This document shows, one piece after another, positions 53,949 to 63,552 of a stretch of DNA of 64,000 nucleotides. This DNA comes from SpSt-398 sp033762195. GTDB lineage: Bacteria; Bacteroidota; Bacteroidia; Chitinophagales; Chitinophagaceae. The notes beneath the pieces were generated by a model. It searched no databases and was not told the origin of the DNA. It saw nothing but the letters and a program-made list of their open reading frames with translations. The stretch is taken from contig JANRLV010000058.1 in the NCBI GenBank assembly GCA_033762195.1, positions 1 through 64,000 of the forward strand, read 5' to 3'. Position numbers and translations under genes: made by a program. How positions within the stretch are numbered: the first letter of the stretch is position 1; every line of letters begins with the position of its first letter.

Positions 53949-54665
53949 TTAAATGGGCCTGACCTTCCCACTGCCACTGATTTGGGTAATTACCTGGGGT
54001 GTTCCGGAGTAAAACACAGAACCACTGCCACTTATATGGGCATCCAGGGTTTGAGACACTTTTAACCGGATATCGCCGCTGCCACTGATATGGGTATCGG
54101 CTGTAGTTGCCTGAACACCAACAAAGCTCATGGTGCCACTTCCGCTGATCTGTAATTCTTCATGACCCGCGGTACCTGCATAGATATTCATATCGCCGCT
54201 ACCACTTATGCGGGCATCGAGGATGCCAGCCACTTGCGTTTCCTGTAGGCTGATATTCCCACTGCCACTTACCTGCAAGGTCAGGTTATTGCTGATATTG
54301 TTACCCAACAGGTCCATATTACCAGAACCACTGAGTTTGAGATAATCGGCATAGGGCATGGTAATGTCAACCTTTACCTGCTGGCTGTTTTTTACATAAA
54401 CCCCATTTTCGTAGTCAATATTCAATACCCCACCGTTGACCTCGGTCTGCAGTACATTCAGGATATTTTGCTGGGCACTTACTTCCACTTTCAACGTGGC
54501 CCCGATCCGGATATTTACCTGACCACCAAAGGCCGCGGATACACCGGTAAAGTTGTTTACGGTTCTTGTTTCGGTCACTACCTGACCAGTACCTACTACT
54601 TTCTCACAAGAGGAAAAGCTAAGAAGGGCGAGAACGGCCACCAGGGCCACAAATGTCTTTTTCAT
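53949..54665 (-). CDS. Head-GIN (DUF2807) lipoprotein
   Basis: The ATG at 54665 gives 238 residues with a lipobox (SFSSC, Cys20). A TTG lies two codons upstream. The domain has the DUF2807 head-GIN pattern: repeated SGSG turns (about seven, from residue 113 onward) in a parallel beta-helix-like sheet. It may act as a cell-envelope adhesin or sensor; the function of the family is not established. It lies 110 bases after the TonB-dependent receptor on the same strand. Confidence 0.88.
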   Translation of the reverse strand: MKKTFVALVAVLALLSFSSCEKVVGTGQVVTETRTVNNFTGVSAAFGGQVNIRIGATLKVEVSAQQNILNVLQTEVNGGVLNIDYENGVYVKNSQQVKVDITMPYADYLKLSGSGNMDLLGNNISNNLTLQVSGSGNISLQETQVAGILDARISGSGDMNIYAGTAGHEELQISGSGTMSFVGVQATTADTHISGSGDIRLKVSQTLDAHISGSGSVFYSGTPQVITQISGSGKVRPI

Positions 54666-54775
54666 TTTCAATTCTATTATTGTTGATCAATTTTTTTTAT
54701 GGTTTTCCATGAGACGGACTTCAAGTATTTTATGTTACATCACTGTGACAGGCGGTATTATTGACTGACCAGCGA

Positions 54776-57109
54776 TCAGAATTCAATTTTATAGTTAAGG
54801 ATCGGGATCATACCGGTTTGGTACAGGTTCTTGATCTGATTTTCTTCCTTATCAAAATACTGGCTGAACAGGTTCAGGCGATTCGTGATATTCTGTATAT
54901 CCAGCGATAAGGTACTGGTATGTTTTCTCCGGTTCCACTTTATACTGATCCGCAGGTCGGTACGGAAATAAGCCGGGTTTTGCTGGCTGTAGGCTTGTTT
55001 TTCTTTGTACACCGTATAGCCTGCCTGTTGGGAAGCAGCCAGATCAATGGGCGTGGTGCGTAATCCACCCGCTACAATGGTTTTCAGGTTTATTCCCAAT
55101 GTCTTTTGCTTTCGCTCATTGTAAAAATCCTTACCGGTGATCAGGGTGGTGATGTAGTTGCCGTTGAACCGGGTATTTCGTTCTACGCCATCCAATGCCG
55201 TGTATTTGGATTGGTACAATGAATTACTCAGCGTGAGGTAAAAATTATTATGGAGATACCGTTCAATCGAGATCTCAATCCCATAGTTCCGCCCTTTGCC
55301 CTGGTTCACCATCGGGTCTGTCACATATTCATATTCAACATTGAGCGAGGAAAGGGTACTGCTATCATGCGCGGCCACGGGTACATCGAATAACTGTTGA
55401 TAGTACAATTCTGTTTTTATTTGGAGTTTGGCCGCCGGACGAAAACCATAGGATAACACATAGTGATGGGCTTTGGTGAAACCTAAGTTTTTATTTGGCA
55501 TGTCAACCCCTCCTGTACCTAATGTACGCTCAGCGAAATACACATTTAGTGTTTGTATCTGGCTGTGTAAACCATAGGCCAGTGCCAGGCTGTTTTTATT
55601 ATTGATATTCCATTTGGCGGAGAGCCTGGGTTCTAAGGCCTCACTTCCGTTGTGTGCCAGATGGAGGTAATGCAATCCGGCCTGCAAACTCAGGTCGTTT
55701 GACCATTTGTATTGCCATTGAAAAAAGGCTTGTTGGGTGGAGGTTTGCCCCTTGCTGTTGAGTACAACTTCCAGCGGCTCATCATCATGTGCCGATGATA
55801 AACGGTAGAATTGATAGTTAATCTGTTTATTGATAAACCCTGCCCGCAAAAGTAACCTGTTGCTGAATTTATAGTCCAGTTTAGTATTAAACAGGATATT
55901 TTTCGTGGTCATTTTTTCAAAGTAGGTCTTACGCAATGACAGATCATCTTCCGTAAAATCTTCATCATAGCTGATGCGGGTTCCGGAAACACCAAAGGCT
56001 GAGTTGATCTTTACCTTTTTCCCAACCAGTAAGGAGTGAGTGACACCAGCCATACCGGTATTGGAGACAAAGTCGGCCAGGTAGCGGTCACGACGCGTTT
56101 CCCATTTGGAAGAATCCTTTCCGGGATCATAGTACTGATCACTCAACCCGCCAAAACCAAAGACGCTAAAGTTTCCGGCTTTTTTGGTGGGGAGATAGAT
56201 ATTAAAAGACAGGTCCTGGAAGTTCGTCACATTATCATTGGGTAGTACACCTACTTTATTCAGCAGGGTCAGTGTTGAATACCGGTAGTTGATGAGATAG
56301 GAACCTTTGTATTTTTTGGAGAAAGGTCCTTCCATCGCTGCATTCAATCCCAGCACTCCAGCCTGTAAGGAGTATTCCCTTTTCTCATCATTTCCTTTGC
56401 GCAGTTTGATATCAAATACGCCGCTCAGTGCATTTCCATATTCAGCGGCAAAGGCACCGGTGATGAAGTCGGAATTGGACAGGAGTTGCGAACTCAGAAT
56501 GGAGATACCACCCCCGCTTAACCCGGGCTGGCTAAAATGGTTGGGGGATGGAATGTCCATGCCTTCCATTCTCCACAAGAGGCCTGTAGGTGAATTACCC
56601 CGGATGATGATATTGTTATTGCCGTCGTCATTCGCCATTACACCAGGAAAGGCGGTTGCCATACGCAAAGGATCATTTACTGCGGCGGCATATCGTTGTG
56701 TTTCTTCCACCGTAAAGGCCCGGGCACTCACCACACTCATATCATTCAGGGGCCGGTTCTTTTTGCCATTGGCTTTTACAATCACCTCCTCCATGCTCTT
56801 GACCTCGGCTTCCAGCGAAATGGTCAGAATGGTTTCTTTTCCCGAGTTGACAGTGATATTGTCCAATACGATTTCTTTAAAACCAGCATAGGTAATCCGA
56901 AGGGTGTAATTTCCCGGGGCCAGGTCCTTGAAACGGAAATTTCCCGCTGCATCACTGGTGGTGTTTTGTTTTTCATTCAGGGAAATGGTGGCACCGGAGA
57001 GCGGCTCTTTCAGGGCCTGATCGGTTACGGTGCCTCTAAGTTGCTGAAGCTGTTGTGCCTGTACAGAAATGCCGAGGGCCAGGATAAGGGGCAAAATCAA
57101 AAATTTCAT
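54776..57109 (-). CDS. TonB-dependent receptor
   Basis: The 777-residue outer-membrane protein has a signal peptide (ending SVQAQ), a CarboxypepD_reg-like domain (about residues 24-105; LRGTVTDQALKEPLSGATISL), a plug (about 115-230, NNIIIRGNSPTG) and a beta-barrel ending in NYKIEF. There is no SusD gene beside it, so it is not a SusC/SusD system. It lies downstream of the ECF sigma, FecR and STN protein genes, a FecI/FecR-type layout, although the STN domain is on the separate protein at 57212. The ligand is unknown. Confidence 0.92.
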   Translation of the reverse strand: MKFLILPLILALGISVQAQQLQQLRGTVTDQALKEPLSGATISLNEKQNTTSDAAGNFRFKDLAPGNYTLRITYAGFKEIVLDNITVNSGKETILTISLEAEVKSMEEVIVKANGKKNRPLNDMSVVSARAFTVEETQRYAAAVNDPLRMATAFPGVMANDDGNNNIIIRGNSPTGLLWRMEGMDIPSPNHFSQPGLSGGGISILSSQLLSNSDFITGAFAAEYGNALSGVFDIKLRKGNDEKREYSLQAGVLGLNAAMEGPFSKKYKGSYLINYRYSTLTLLNKVGVLPNDNVTNFQDLSFNIYLPTKKAGNFSVFGFGGLSDQYYDPGKDSSKWETRRDRYLADFVSNTGMAGVTHSLLVGKKVKINSAFGVSGTRISYDEDFTEDDLSLRKTYFEKMTTKNILFNTKLDYKFSNRLLLRAGFINKQINYQFYRLSSAHDDEPLEVVLNSKGQTSTQQAFFQWQYKWSNDLSLQAGLHYLHLAHNGSEALEPRLSAKWNINNKNSLALAYGLHSQIQTLNVYFAERTLGTGGVDMPNKNLGFTKAHHYVLSYGFRPAAKLQIKTELYYQQLFDVPVAAHDSSTLSSLNVEYEYVTDPMVNQGKGRNYGIEISIERYLHNNFYLTLSNSLYQSKYTALDGVERNTRFNGNYITTLITGKDFYNERKQKTLGINLKTIVAGGLRTTPIDLAASQQAGYTVYKEKQAYSQQNPAYFRTDLRISIKWNRRKHTSTLSLDIQNITNRLNLFSQYFDKEENQIKNLYQTGMIPILNYKIEF

Positions 57110-57211
57110 GTCGTTTGCAATTGGTTATTTGCGGGTATAACAACCAGGTGGGGGTAGACCCCTATGCGTTAACAAGAAATTAAGAAACGTCTCACGTCTC
57201 ACCTCTCTCGA

Positions 57212-59062
57212 TCAGAAGAAGTTAACTCCCACATTCCACCCCAACCAGCCATTCACAAAGGGCCCAAAGTCGTAGGTCCTGGCATAGGTGGGAATTATGG
57301 GATACTTGTATCCGGCGACTCCGGTGGTTTGTTTGGAGAAAAGAACATTCAGTGCGGGGCCTCCATAGATGGAGATGAATTTATTGATCTTGATATTGAG
57401 GTTGAGTTGAGCGCGGTTTAGCAAATTGATATTATCCCAGCTACCGGCATAGAGGTATTGGGAGATAACTTCGGGATTGAAGAACAATGTATTCTTTTTA
57501 TTAAAGGGTATCTCACTTCCCAAACCATATCCAAAGGCAAAGAGTTTATTCTTGTCATCTGATCGCATACCCGCCTGGAGAATGCTGTAAAATTTTGAAT
57601 TCCCGGTTTTAAAGGCGGCGTTTACATCCGTCATATCATTGGCGGTGATGCTGAGTTTGTGGTAACCTTTGAGTACAATATTGATCAATCCGATGCTATA
57701 GCCATCTGAGGAATCGACAATATTGATGAGGCCAAACTGTACCCCTTTTAATCTTTTGGCATAGTTGATCACCCCGGCGATCTGCACTCCGTTCATACTC
57801 CGGTTGCTGAAATTGAATACGCCACCAAGTTGTACACCCTTTACAGTATTGCGGGCATAATTGCCTACACCTGCGGCCTGCCAGCCACGAACACTATCAT
57901 TGACATGGTTGTACACGCCACCCACCTGAAATCCTTTGAAAGCGCCTCTGACATAGTTACTCACTCCGGCAGACTGAAAGCCAAAGGTGGAACCGAGGTT
58001 GGCATTGTGCACCCCGGCAAGCTGCATTCCCCTGACCTCGCCACCCACGATATTGAATACACCGGCGCCCTGGAAGAAATAAACGTCTTTTTTATCAATA
58101 TTAAATATCCCACCGATCTCGATACCCTGTGTACCCGCCGTATAACCACCCAGCACATTCAGCGAGAATTTATTGATGACCTGTGAACTTAGTTTGCCGT
58201 GTGAACTTAACCCGGGTATCAGGGAAACCTGGAAGGGTCTTTCCGTAAAAAATTTCTTCAGGTTGAGACTTTGGATCTTTTGACCGGAGGTAAGCAGGAA
58301 TTTCCCCATACCCGTGCGCTCCACTTTTCCCAGGTCGGCATAAGAGAGCGAATCAGTGGGAATGATCTTAGTGGCCTGCAGCGAATCAGGTATCAGATAA
58401 TCCAGTGGGGTAACGGTCGTATTTTCCTCGGCATCTGTGGCGGGAACCATGGTGATGGTTACTTCCTGGGTATGCCGGGGCGAAAGTTTGATCATGGTAT
58501 CGGCATAGAATTCTTTGCTCACATTTAACTCGATCGCTGAGGCCTTGCTGCTTTTAAATCGTATTTTAAAATAACCTTCGTGATTGGTCAAAGCGGCCAC
58601 CAGAAGTTTTTTCTCATAAACACTCGCATCACGTATGGCAAGACCGTTGTTTTCGTTGTACACAAAACCGGATATGGTAAATATCCGGTCTTCTTTTTCT
58701 TCCACCTTTGTCACCATCGTCATCCGGATCGGGGCCTTTTTGATGATGATAAAATTGCCGCTTTCTTTAAACTCATAGGTGTCATTGAATAAAAGCGAGA
58801 GGACCTCTTTCACCGATCTATTGGTTATGGATAAATTAACCAGACTGTCTTTATTGATGATGCTGGAATTATAGGAGAAGTAGAAATCGCCTTTATTGCT
58901 GATGATCTCGAGGACATTGTCTAACCGCTGGTTTTTAATATTCAGCGATATAGGTTTTGACAGCAACTGGGCCGTACTTACGGTAGCGCTAAAGGCGATA
59001 GCCAGGATGATCAAAATAGCTTTGATGGGCTTGTTTGGCCGGTTATGGAGATGGCATTCCAT
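57212..59062 (-). CDS. STN-domain protein with surface-repeat barrel-like C-terminus
   Basis: The 616-residue protein has a signal peptide (ending VSTAQ, about residue 31). An STN (secretin/TonB short N-terminal) domain follows at about 40-105 (LSLLFNDTYEFKESGNFIII). A CarboxypepD_reg-like module (about 125-210) comes next. The second half holds tandem repeats of about 20 residues with the core GVxN and GxQxxGVxN (about residues 305-450), as in LA_2272-type surface repeats, and a C-terminal strand-rich tail ending NVGVNFF. It overlaps neither neighbour and sits 8 bases after fecR. Confidence 0.8.
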   Translation of the reverse strand: MECHLHNRPNKPIKAILIILAIAFSATVSTAQLLSKPISLNIKNQRLDNVLEIISNKGDFYFSYNSSIINKDSLVNLSITNRSVKEVLSLLFNDTYEFKESGNFIIIKKAPIRMTMVTKVEEKEDRIFTISGFVYNENNGLAIRDASVYEKKLLVAALTNHEGYFKIRFKSSKASAIELNVSKEFYADTMIKLSPRHTQEVTITMVPATDAEENTTVTPLDYLIPDSLQATKIIPTDSLSYADLGKVERTGMGKFLLTSGQKIQSLNLKKFFTERPFQVSLIPGLSSHGKLSSQVINKFSLNVLGGYTAGTQGIEIGGIFNIDKKDVYFFQGAGVFNIVGGEVRGMQLAGVHNANLGSTFGFQSAGVSNYVRGAFKGFQVGGVYNHVNDSVRGWQAAGVGNYARNTVKGVQLGGVFNFSNRSMNGVQIAGVINYAKRLKGVQFGLINIVDSSDGYSIGLINIVLKGYHKLSITANDMTDVNAAFKTGNSKFYSILQAGMRSDDKNKLFAFGYGLGSEIPFNKKNTLFFNPEVISQYLYAGSWDNINLLNRAQLNLNIKINKFISIYGGPALNVLFSKQTTGVAGYKYPIIPTYARTYDFGPFVNGWLGWNVGVNFF

Positions 59063-59070
59063 GAAAAATA

Positions 59071-60102
59071 TTATTCGAGGATGATCCTGTTTTCTTCCTT
59101 GGTGACCTTGATATCAAAGGTCAGGCTGATAACTTTGAGTACCTGTTCCAGGGATTCATTATTGAATGTAGCGTTCATGGGGAGGTTGCGCAATTCCTCA
59201 CGTTCGATCACGATATCTGTCTGATAGGCTTGCTTGATCACTTCTACCAGTTTCCAGAGCGGGGTATTGTCACACACAAATTCCTTGCTACGGTAATAAT
59301 TATAGAGTTTGTCTGAAATTTTTTCTTTTGCAATGGTCCCCCCTGCATTGAAAACGATCTTTTCGCCCGCCCTCAGTTCCACCGACTGGCCCGATGTAGC
59401 TACACGTACAATGCCTGTTTCAACTATGATCTCGGTACTTTCTTTTTCTGCTTTGATATTAAAAGAGGTACCTACTACGGTCACCTCAATGCTGTCAACG
59501 GAAATGATAAAGGGTTTTTTCTTATCGGGTGTGATATTGAAAAAGGCTTCACCTTTCAGCGCCACTGCTCTTTTATCTCCCTTGAATTTGGAGGGATAGG
59601 AGAGTGAAGAGGCTTTGTTCAGGGTGATGATAGAACCGTCAGAGAGGGTATCAATCTTAACTTCATTGCCTGAGTTGAGGGCCAGTTGTTGAACCTGATT
59701 TTTATTGACCAGCAAATATCCAATTAACCCGATGCCGGCTATGAGAATTATGGATGCTGCTACCCTGGAGAATACGGATTTCATGGAGAAAACGGATTTC
59801 ACGGATGGAGATGAAGCTGCCTCATTCGTCTCATTTCTGTAATTCGTGTTCTTCGCGTAATAATTCTCTTTAATCCGATGTTGAAATTTTTGCCATGCTT
59901 TATCCTCATCCACTTCGGTTGTAGCGGCCAATGTTTGGGCGGCATCCCAAATGGTTTTGAACTGGTCAAAGTATTGCTGGTTTTCCTTTTTGTCGGATAT
60001 CCAGGTGGATACTTGCTGGCGTTCTTCGGGTGATGCCTCCTCCAGCAGGTATTTTACCAGCAGTTCATCGGTGATATGGTTGAAATTTGTCTCCAGGATC
60101 AT
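59071..60102 (-). CDS. fecR: FecR-type anti-sigma factor
   Basis: The 343-residue protein has an N-terminal sigma-binding region (LLVKYLLEEASPEERQQVSTWI, about residues 14-35). One membrane helix (about 112-132) and the periplasmic FecR domain (about 155-250; DGSIITLNKAS, GEAFFNIT, VVGTSFNI) come next. A C-terminal DUF4974 part follows (about 272-343, DKLYNYYRSKEF). It relays a receptor signal to the ECF factor 6 bases upstream. An 18-base tandem duplication makes SVFSMKSVFS just before the helix. Confidence 0.92.
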   Translation of the reverse strand: MILETNFNHITDELLVKYLLEEASPEERQQVSTWISDKKENQQYFDQFKTIWDAAQTLAATTEVDEDKAWQKFQHRIKENYYAKNTNYRNETNEAASSPSVKSVFSMKSVFSRVAASIILIAGIGLIGYLLVNKNQVQQLALNSGNEVKIDTLSDGSIITLNKASSLSYPSKFKGDKRAVALKGEAFFNITPDKKKPFIISVDSIEVTVVGTSFNIKAEKESTEIIVETGIVRVATSGQSVELRAGEKIVFNAGGTIAKEKISDKLYNYYRSKEFVCDNTPLWKLVEVIKQAYQTDIVIEREELRNLPMNATFNNESLEQVLKVISLTFDIKVTKEENRIILE

Positions 60103-60108
60103 TGATTT

Positions 60109-60681
60109 TTAAGATGGCAAGATCAGGATTAGTAAAATGGTCAGGCAATCGGCCAGATTGGTTCTTAGTATTTTCAGGGCTTTGCCCATTTGGTTTTCTA
60201 CGGTTTTGATAGAAATATTCAACCGGTCGGCGATCTCTTTATACTTCAGTTCTTCAAAGCGGCTCATTTGAAAAATGGTCCGGCATTGTTCCGGCAGTTC
60301 ATTCAGGGCGCTGCGCAGGCGGCCTTCCAATTCTTTGGCTATGACCTTTTTAGCTGCGTTATCGCTTTGATTTTTCAGGCTGTAGGCGACTCGGAGTTGA
60401 TGATCGGACCGCACTTTTTGATGTTTGATATAGTTCAGGCACTCGTGGTAGACAGCTTTGTAGAGGTAGGCTTGAACGCTGCCGGTGAGGTTCAGGTTTT
60501 CGGACCGGTCCCAGAGTTTGAAGTAAACCTGTTGTACCATTTCCTCGGACTGGTCATTGTCCTTCAGCATAGTGAAAGCATAGGCATGCAGGTTTTTATA
60601 GTATTGTTTAAAAACCTGTTCAAAGGCAGCCGGGTCCTTCCTCATGAGTAGGGAGGCGGTGGTATCCTTTTCCAATTCCAT
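60109..60681 (-). CDS. ECF sigma factor (FecI-like)
   Basis: The ATG at 60681 gives 190 residues. Region 2 is near SEEMVQQVYFKLWDRSENL and region 4 near RFEELKYKEIADRLNISIKTVENQMGKALKIL. The C-terminus has a hydrophobic extension (LADCLTILLILILPS) typical of Bacteroidota FecI homologues. The sigma, fecR and STN genes are nearly contiguous and co-directional with the receptor, so the sigma factor probably drives the STN protein and receptor genes. Upstream in-frame sequence (to 60780) lacks the domain and is left out. Confidence 0.93.
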   Translation of the reverse strand: MELEKDTTASLLMRKDPAAFEQVFKQYYKNLHAYAFTMLKDNDQSEEMVQQVYFKLWDRSENLNLTGSVQAYLYKAVYHECLNYIKHQKVRSDHQLRVAYSLKNQSDNAAKKVIAKELEGRLRSALNELPEQCRTIFQMSRFEELKYKEIADRLNISIKTVENQMGKALKILRTNLADCLTILLILILPS

Positions 60682-60837
60682 GCTTGCTTGTCTGTAGCCC
60701 GTTTCTATTTGTAAAGCGGCCTCCAAAAGTATATTTAATGTATAACAAGCAAGTAACCGTTTACCCCTATTTGGCGGCAAAGATTATTTAGGAATTGATA
60801 GTCAGTGATTTCGCAGGGAGAAAATGCGGAGGGAGGG

Positions 60838-61092
60838 TTATGAGGCCTCGGTCAGCCGGGTAAATTCCGTGCCGCTGAAGAGGCGGCTGCAGGCGAGCTT
60901 TTTGGTGCTTTGCCATTCGTCTTTGCGGCCTTCGGCCACAATACGCCAAAAGTTCTTCTTTTTGAGTTCTTCGTAATCGTTAGTGAAGATGAAGACTCCG
61001 TTGATCGATTCCCGGTTCTTAAAATGAATGCACAACATTTTATTCTTCCGGTTATTGGCGAGAATGAATTGTTCGATAAGTTCGTTCGTCAT
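60838..61092 (-). CDS. Conserved hypothetical small protein
   Basis: The 84-residue soluble protein has a compact alpha/beta pattern (IEQFILANNRKNKMLCIHFKNRESINGVFIFTNDYEELKKKNFWRI). I do not recognise the family. The fold recalls small RNA-binding Sm-like sheets only in a loose sense, and no name is justified. It faces the KAS III gene across about 200 bases. Confidence 0.6.
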   Translation of the reverse strand: MTNELIEQFILANNRKNKMLCIHFKNRESINGVFIFTNDYEELKKKNFWRIVAEGRKDEWQSTKKLACSRLFSGTEFTRLTEAS

Positions 61093-61292
61093 ATTTTGAT
61101 TTTAAAGAGCAAGCCTTTTGGAGGCGCTGTGCCGGTAAAGGTAATCAATTCCCCCCGCCTTGAATTGATTATTTATTCGGCCCAATCAGCAGAAAGTTTC
61201 TTACCTTTCAATCCACTGCTCTTGAGACGATTACCAACGTTAGCTTTTGCTCCGGCATCAGCCACTTTATCAATCAATAATAATTTAGCACA

Positions 61293-62360
61293 ATGCCTCG
61301 CTCTGTGATAACCGGCTCAGGATGCTATATTCCAACACTGACCAGGACCAATCAGGATTTCTCCCAACAACCATTTTATGCCGAAGGGCAGGTTTTGCCC
61401 ATTCCCTCTGCTGATATCGTCCGGAAATTCCGGATGATCACGGGTATTGAGGAAAGAAGATATGTTACACCAGAACAAATGGCCTCAGGTATTGGGTCAC
61501 TGGCCGCCAGGAATGCCCTGACGGATAGTGGTGTTGATCCGGAATCCATCGACCAGTTGATCGTGGCGCATAATTTTGGAAATGTCCTTCCCGATACGAT
61601 TCAGTCTGTGGCGGTGCCGTCACTGGCTTGTATCATCAAACATGAACTGGGAATCCATAATCCCGGGTGTATTGCCTATGATGTGTTGTTTGGATGTCCG
61701 GGCTGGCTGCAGGGTGTAATCCAGGCCGATGCATTTTTTAAGGCCGGGATCGCCAAAAAAGCCCTGATCATTGGTACCGAAACGCTTTCGCGGGTGATCG
61801 ATCCTTTTGACCGGGACAGCATGATCTTTAGTGATGGCGCCGGTGCGGTGGTGCTGGAATATAAGGAGGATAGCCCTTCGCAACAAGGAATTTTATCTGC
61901 CAGTGTACAAACCCATTCGCTGGGTGAGGTGGAGTATATCAATATGGGAAGTTCGGCCCAACCCGGAAGTGACCCTCATGTGCGGTATATTAAAATGAAA
62001 GGGCGAAAAGTGTATGAGTATGCCCTTTTGCATGTACCGGCGGCGATGAAGGATTGCATTGATAAAAGTGGCGTGGATATCCGCGATATAAAAAAGATAT
62101 TTATCCATCAGGCCAATGAAAAAATGGATGAGGCCATCATTCAGCGGCTCTATCAATTATACGATATTCCGGTACCGGCCGATGTGATGCCAATGAGTAT
62201 TAAATGGCTTGGTAACAGTTCGGTGGCAACGATACCCACTTTGTATGACCTGGTACGCAAGGACCAATTAGCCCCTCATTCACTAACGCCAGGCGATGTG
62301 ATATTATTTGCTTCGGTAGGGGCCGGGATGAATATCAATGCGGTTTGTTACCGGTATTGA
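61293..62360 (+). CDS. 3-oxoacyl-ACP synthase III-like enzyme
   Basis: The 355-residue thiolase-fold enzyme keeps the FabH triad: Cys135 (LFGCPGW), His272 (IHQAN) and Asn308 (GNSSVAT). FabH condenses acyl-CoA with malonyl-ACP to start fatty acid synthesis; such a paralogue may serve a specialised lipid or polyene pathway. No fab genes lie beside it. A TAATTTAG element begins 12 bases before the ATG. It is convergent with the cold-shock gene, only 6 bases apart. Confidence 0.9.
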   Translation: MPRSVITGSGCYIPTLTRTNQDFSQQPFYAEGQVLPIPSADIVRKFRMITGIEERRYVTPEQMASGIGSLAARNALTDSGVDPESIDQLIVAHNFGNVLPDTIQSVAVPSLACIIKHELGIHNPGCIAYDVLFGCPGWLQGVIQADAFFKAGIAKKALIIGTETLSRVIDPFDRDSMIFSDGAGAVVLEYKEDSPSQQGILSASVQTHSLGEVEYINMGSSAQPGSDPHVRYIKMKGRKVYEYALLHVPAAMKDCIDKSGVDIRDIKKIFIHQANEKMDEAIIQRLYQLYDIPVPADVMPMSIKWLGNSSVATIPTLYDLVRKDQLAPHSLTPGDVILFASVGAGMNINAVCYRY

Positions 62361-62366
62361 GGAGTA

Positions 62367-62816
62367 TTATTTGGCCAACTTCTTTACGTCAACTGCTACC
62401 CAGCCACGTTCACCAGCCTGTAATTCATATTGTACTTTGTCATTGGCTTGAACGGCTTCCAGCAGTCCGCTGTTGTGGAAGAAGATCCTTTCTTTGTTTA
62501 GGCCATCCAAAATAAACCCAAATCCTTTTTCATCATTGAAGAATTGTACGACACCTGAGCGTGAGTCATCTCTTTCGTTACCGGCGGGGATACCGATCTG
62601 GATATCTTCTACATTGATGACCTTTCGGCTTCTGGGATCGGGAGGGGAGTCGGTGATATTGCCATTTTCGTCAACATAGGCCATCATATCTTCCAGGCTT
62701 TTGCCTTTTTTCGCATTCAGCTTACGCTCTTCCATCTTATCCTGCTTGTCTTTGCGTTGCTTTTGCTTTTTCTGTTCTTTGTTCTTTTTGTTGAATGTTT
62801 CCCTTGATTTTGCCAT
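62367..62816 (-). CDS. Cold-shock-domain protein with long charged N-terminus
   Basis: The 149-residue protein has a Lys/Arg/Glu-rich N-terminus (about residues 1-45) and a middle linker. The C-terminal cold-shock domain (about 86-149) has VVQFFNDEKGFGFIL and ERIFFHNSGL, the RNP1 and RNP2-like strands. Such proteins bind single-stranded RNA. The arrangement with an RRM gene two genes away suggests an RNA-metabolism neighbourhood. Confidence 0.9.
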   Translation of the reverse strand: MAKSRETFNKKNKEQKKQKQRKDKQDKMEERKLNAKKGKSLEDMMAYVDENGNITDSPPDPRSRKVINVEDIQIGIPAGNERDDSRSGVVQFFNDEKGFGFILDGLNKERIFFHNSGLLEAVQANDKVQYELQAGERGWVAVDVKKLAK

Positions 62817-62857
62817 AGTTCAATTACCGGGTGTTTTTTTAATTAAATATAATTGGA

Positions 62858-63157
62858 TCAACTTGTGGTTTCGATCCAGTTTTTTTTGTTTTGTTTTATC
62901 CAGTTGAATACCGAGCGTTCGCTTTTGATATCGGCTGGTAGCTGATGCGCGATCTTGCTTTCCAATTGCCTTACTTCTTTCAGGCTCAGTGCGCCCAATG
63001 CCGAATCACAGGCATTGATCAGAAACAGGACCTGGTTACCATTGAAGGGATCGAATACCCTGCGGGAGGGTTCGCCCTGGTACAGGATGCTTGCTGGCTC
63101 ATCTTCGAGAGCCCACCGATAATGAATGAAGTTCAGATCTTGTTTTGCAAAAGGCAT
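62858..63157 (-). CDS. Hypothetical small protein
   Basis: The 99-residue soluble protein has a basic, helical pattern (NACDSALGALSLKEVRQLESKIAHQL) and ends in NWIKQNKKNWIETTS. I recognise no family. It lies between the cold-shock and RRM genes on the same strand, with 41 and 110 bases of spacing. Codon use is like its neighbours as far as can be judged by eye. Confidence 0.6.
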   Translation of the reverse strand: MPFAKQDLNFIHYRWALEDEPASILYQGEPSRRVFDPFNGNQVLFLINACDSALGALSLKEVRQLESKIAHQLPADIKSERSVFNWIKQNKKNWIETTS

Positions 63158-63267
63158 TCTGTGGATTTAGGGATAAAGCCAAAAGCATGGCAGGGAAGTT
63201 TATCTCTGCTCATGCCTCGGTTTTCAGGGTACGGATTGTATATCAGGGATGATTGATCAGTTGCTGA

Positions 63268-63552
63268 TTACCAACGACCACCGCCACTACCACCGCGTTG
63301 TGTACGGTTTTCTCTTTCACGGGCCACGCTGATAGAGATCGCGCGTCCTTCCAGTTCCTTATTGTTCAGGGCAGCCATTGCCTTGTTGGCGTCGTCATCG
63401 GAGGTCATTTCCACAAAACCAAATCCACGGCTCTGACCGGTATCCCGATTGGTGATGATCTTGGCAGAAGTTACTTCGCCAAAAGCGCTGAATAATTTTT
63501 TTAGGTCCTCTTCCTGCACATGAAAGCCCAGGTTAGATACATACATGTTCAT
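63268..63552 (-). CDS. RRM-domain RNA-binding protein
   Basis: The 94-residue protein is one RNA recognition motif with RNP2 (MYVSNL, residues 3-8) and RNP1 (RGFGFVEM, 42-49), plus a short Gly/Arg tail. Single-RRM proteins of this type are cold-induced in many bacteria. It is the first gene of a minus-strand cluster with the cold-shock protein. Confidence 0.93.
   Translation of the reverse strand: MNMYVSNLGFHVQEEDLKKLFSAFGEVTSAKIITNRDTGQSRGFGFVEMTSDDDANKAMAALNNKELEGRAISISVARERENRTQRGGSGGGRW

Noticed and set aside
54776..57109. SusC/SusD-type glycan utilisation locus
   Set aside because: No SusD gene is adjacent, and the receptor lies in a FecI/FecR layout instead.
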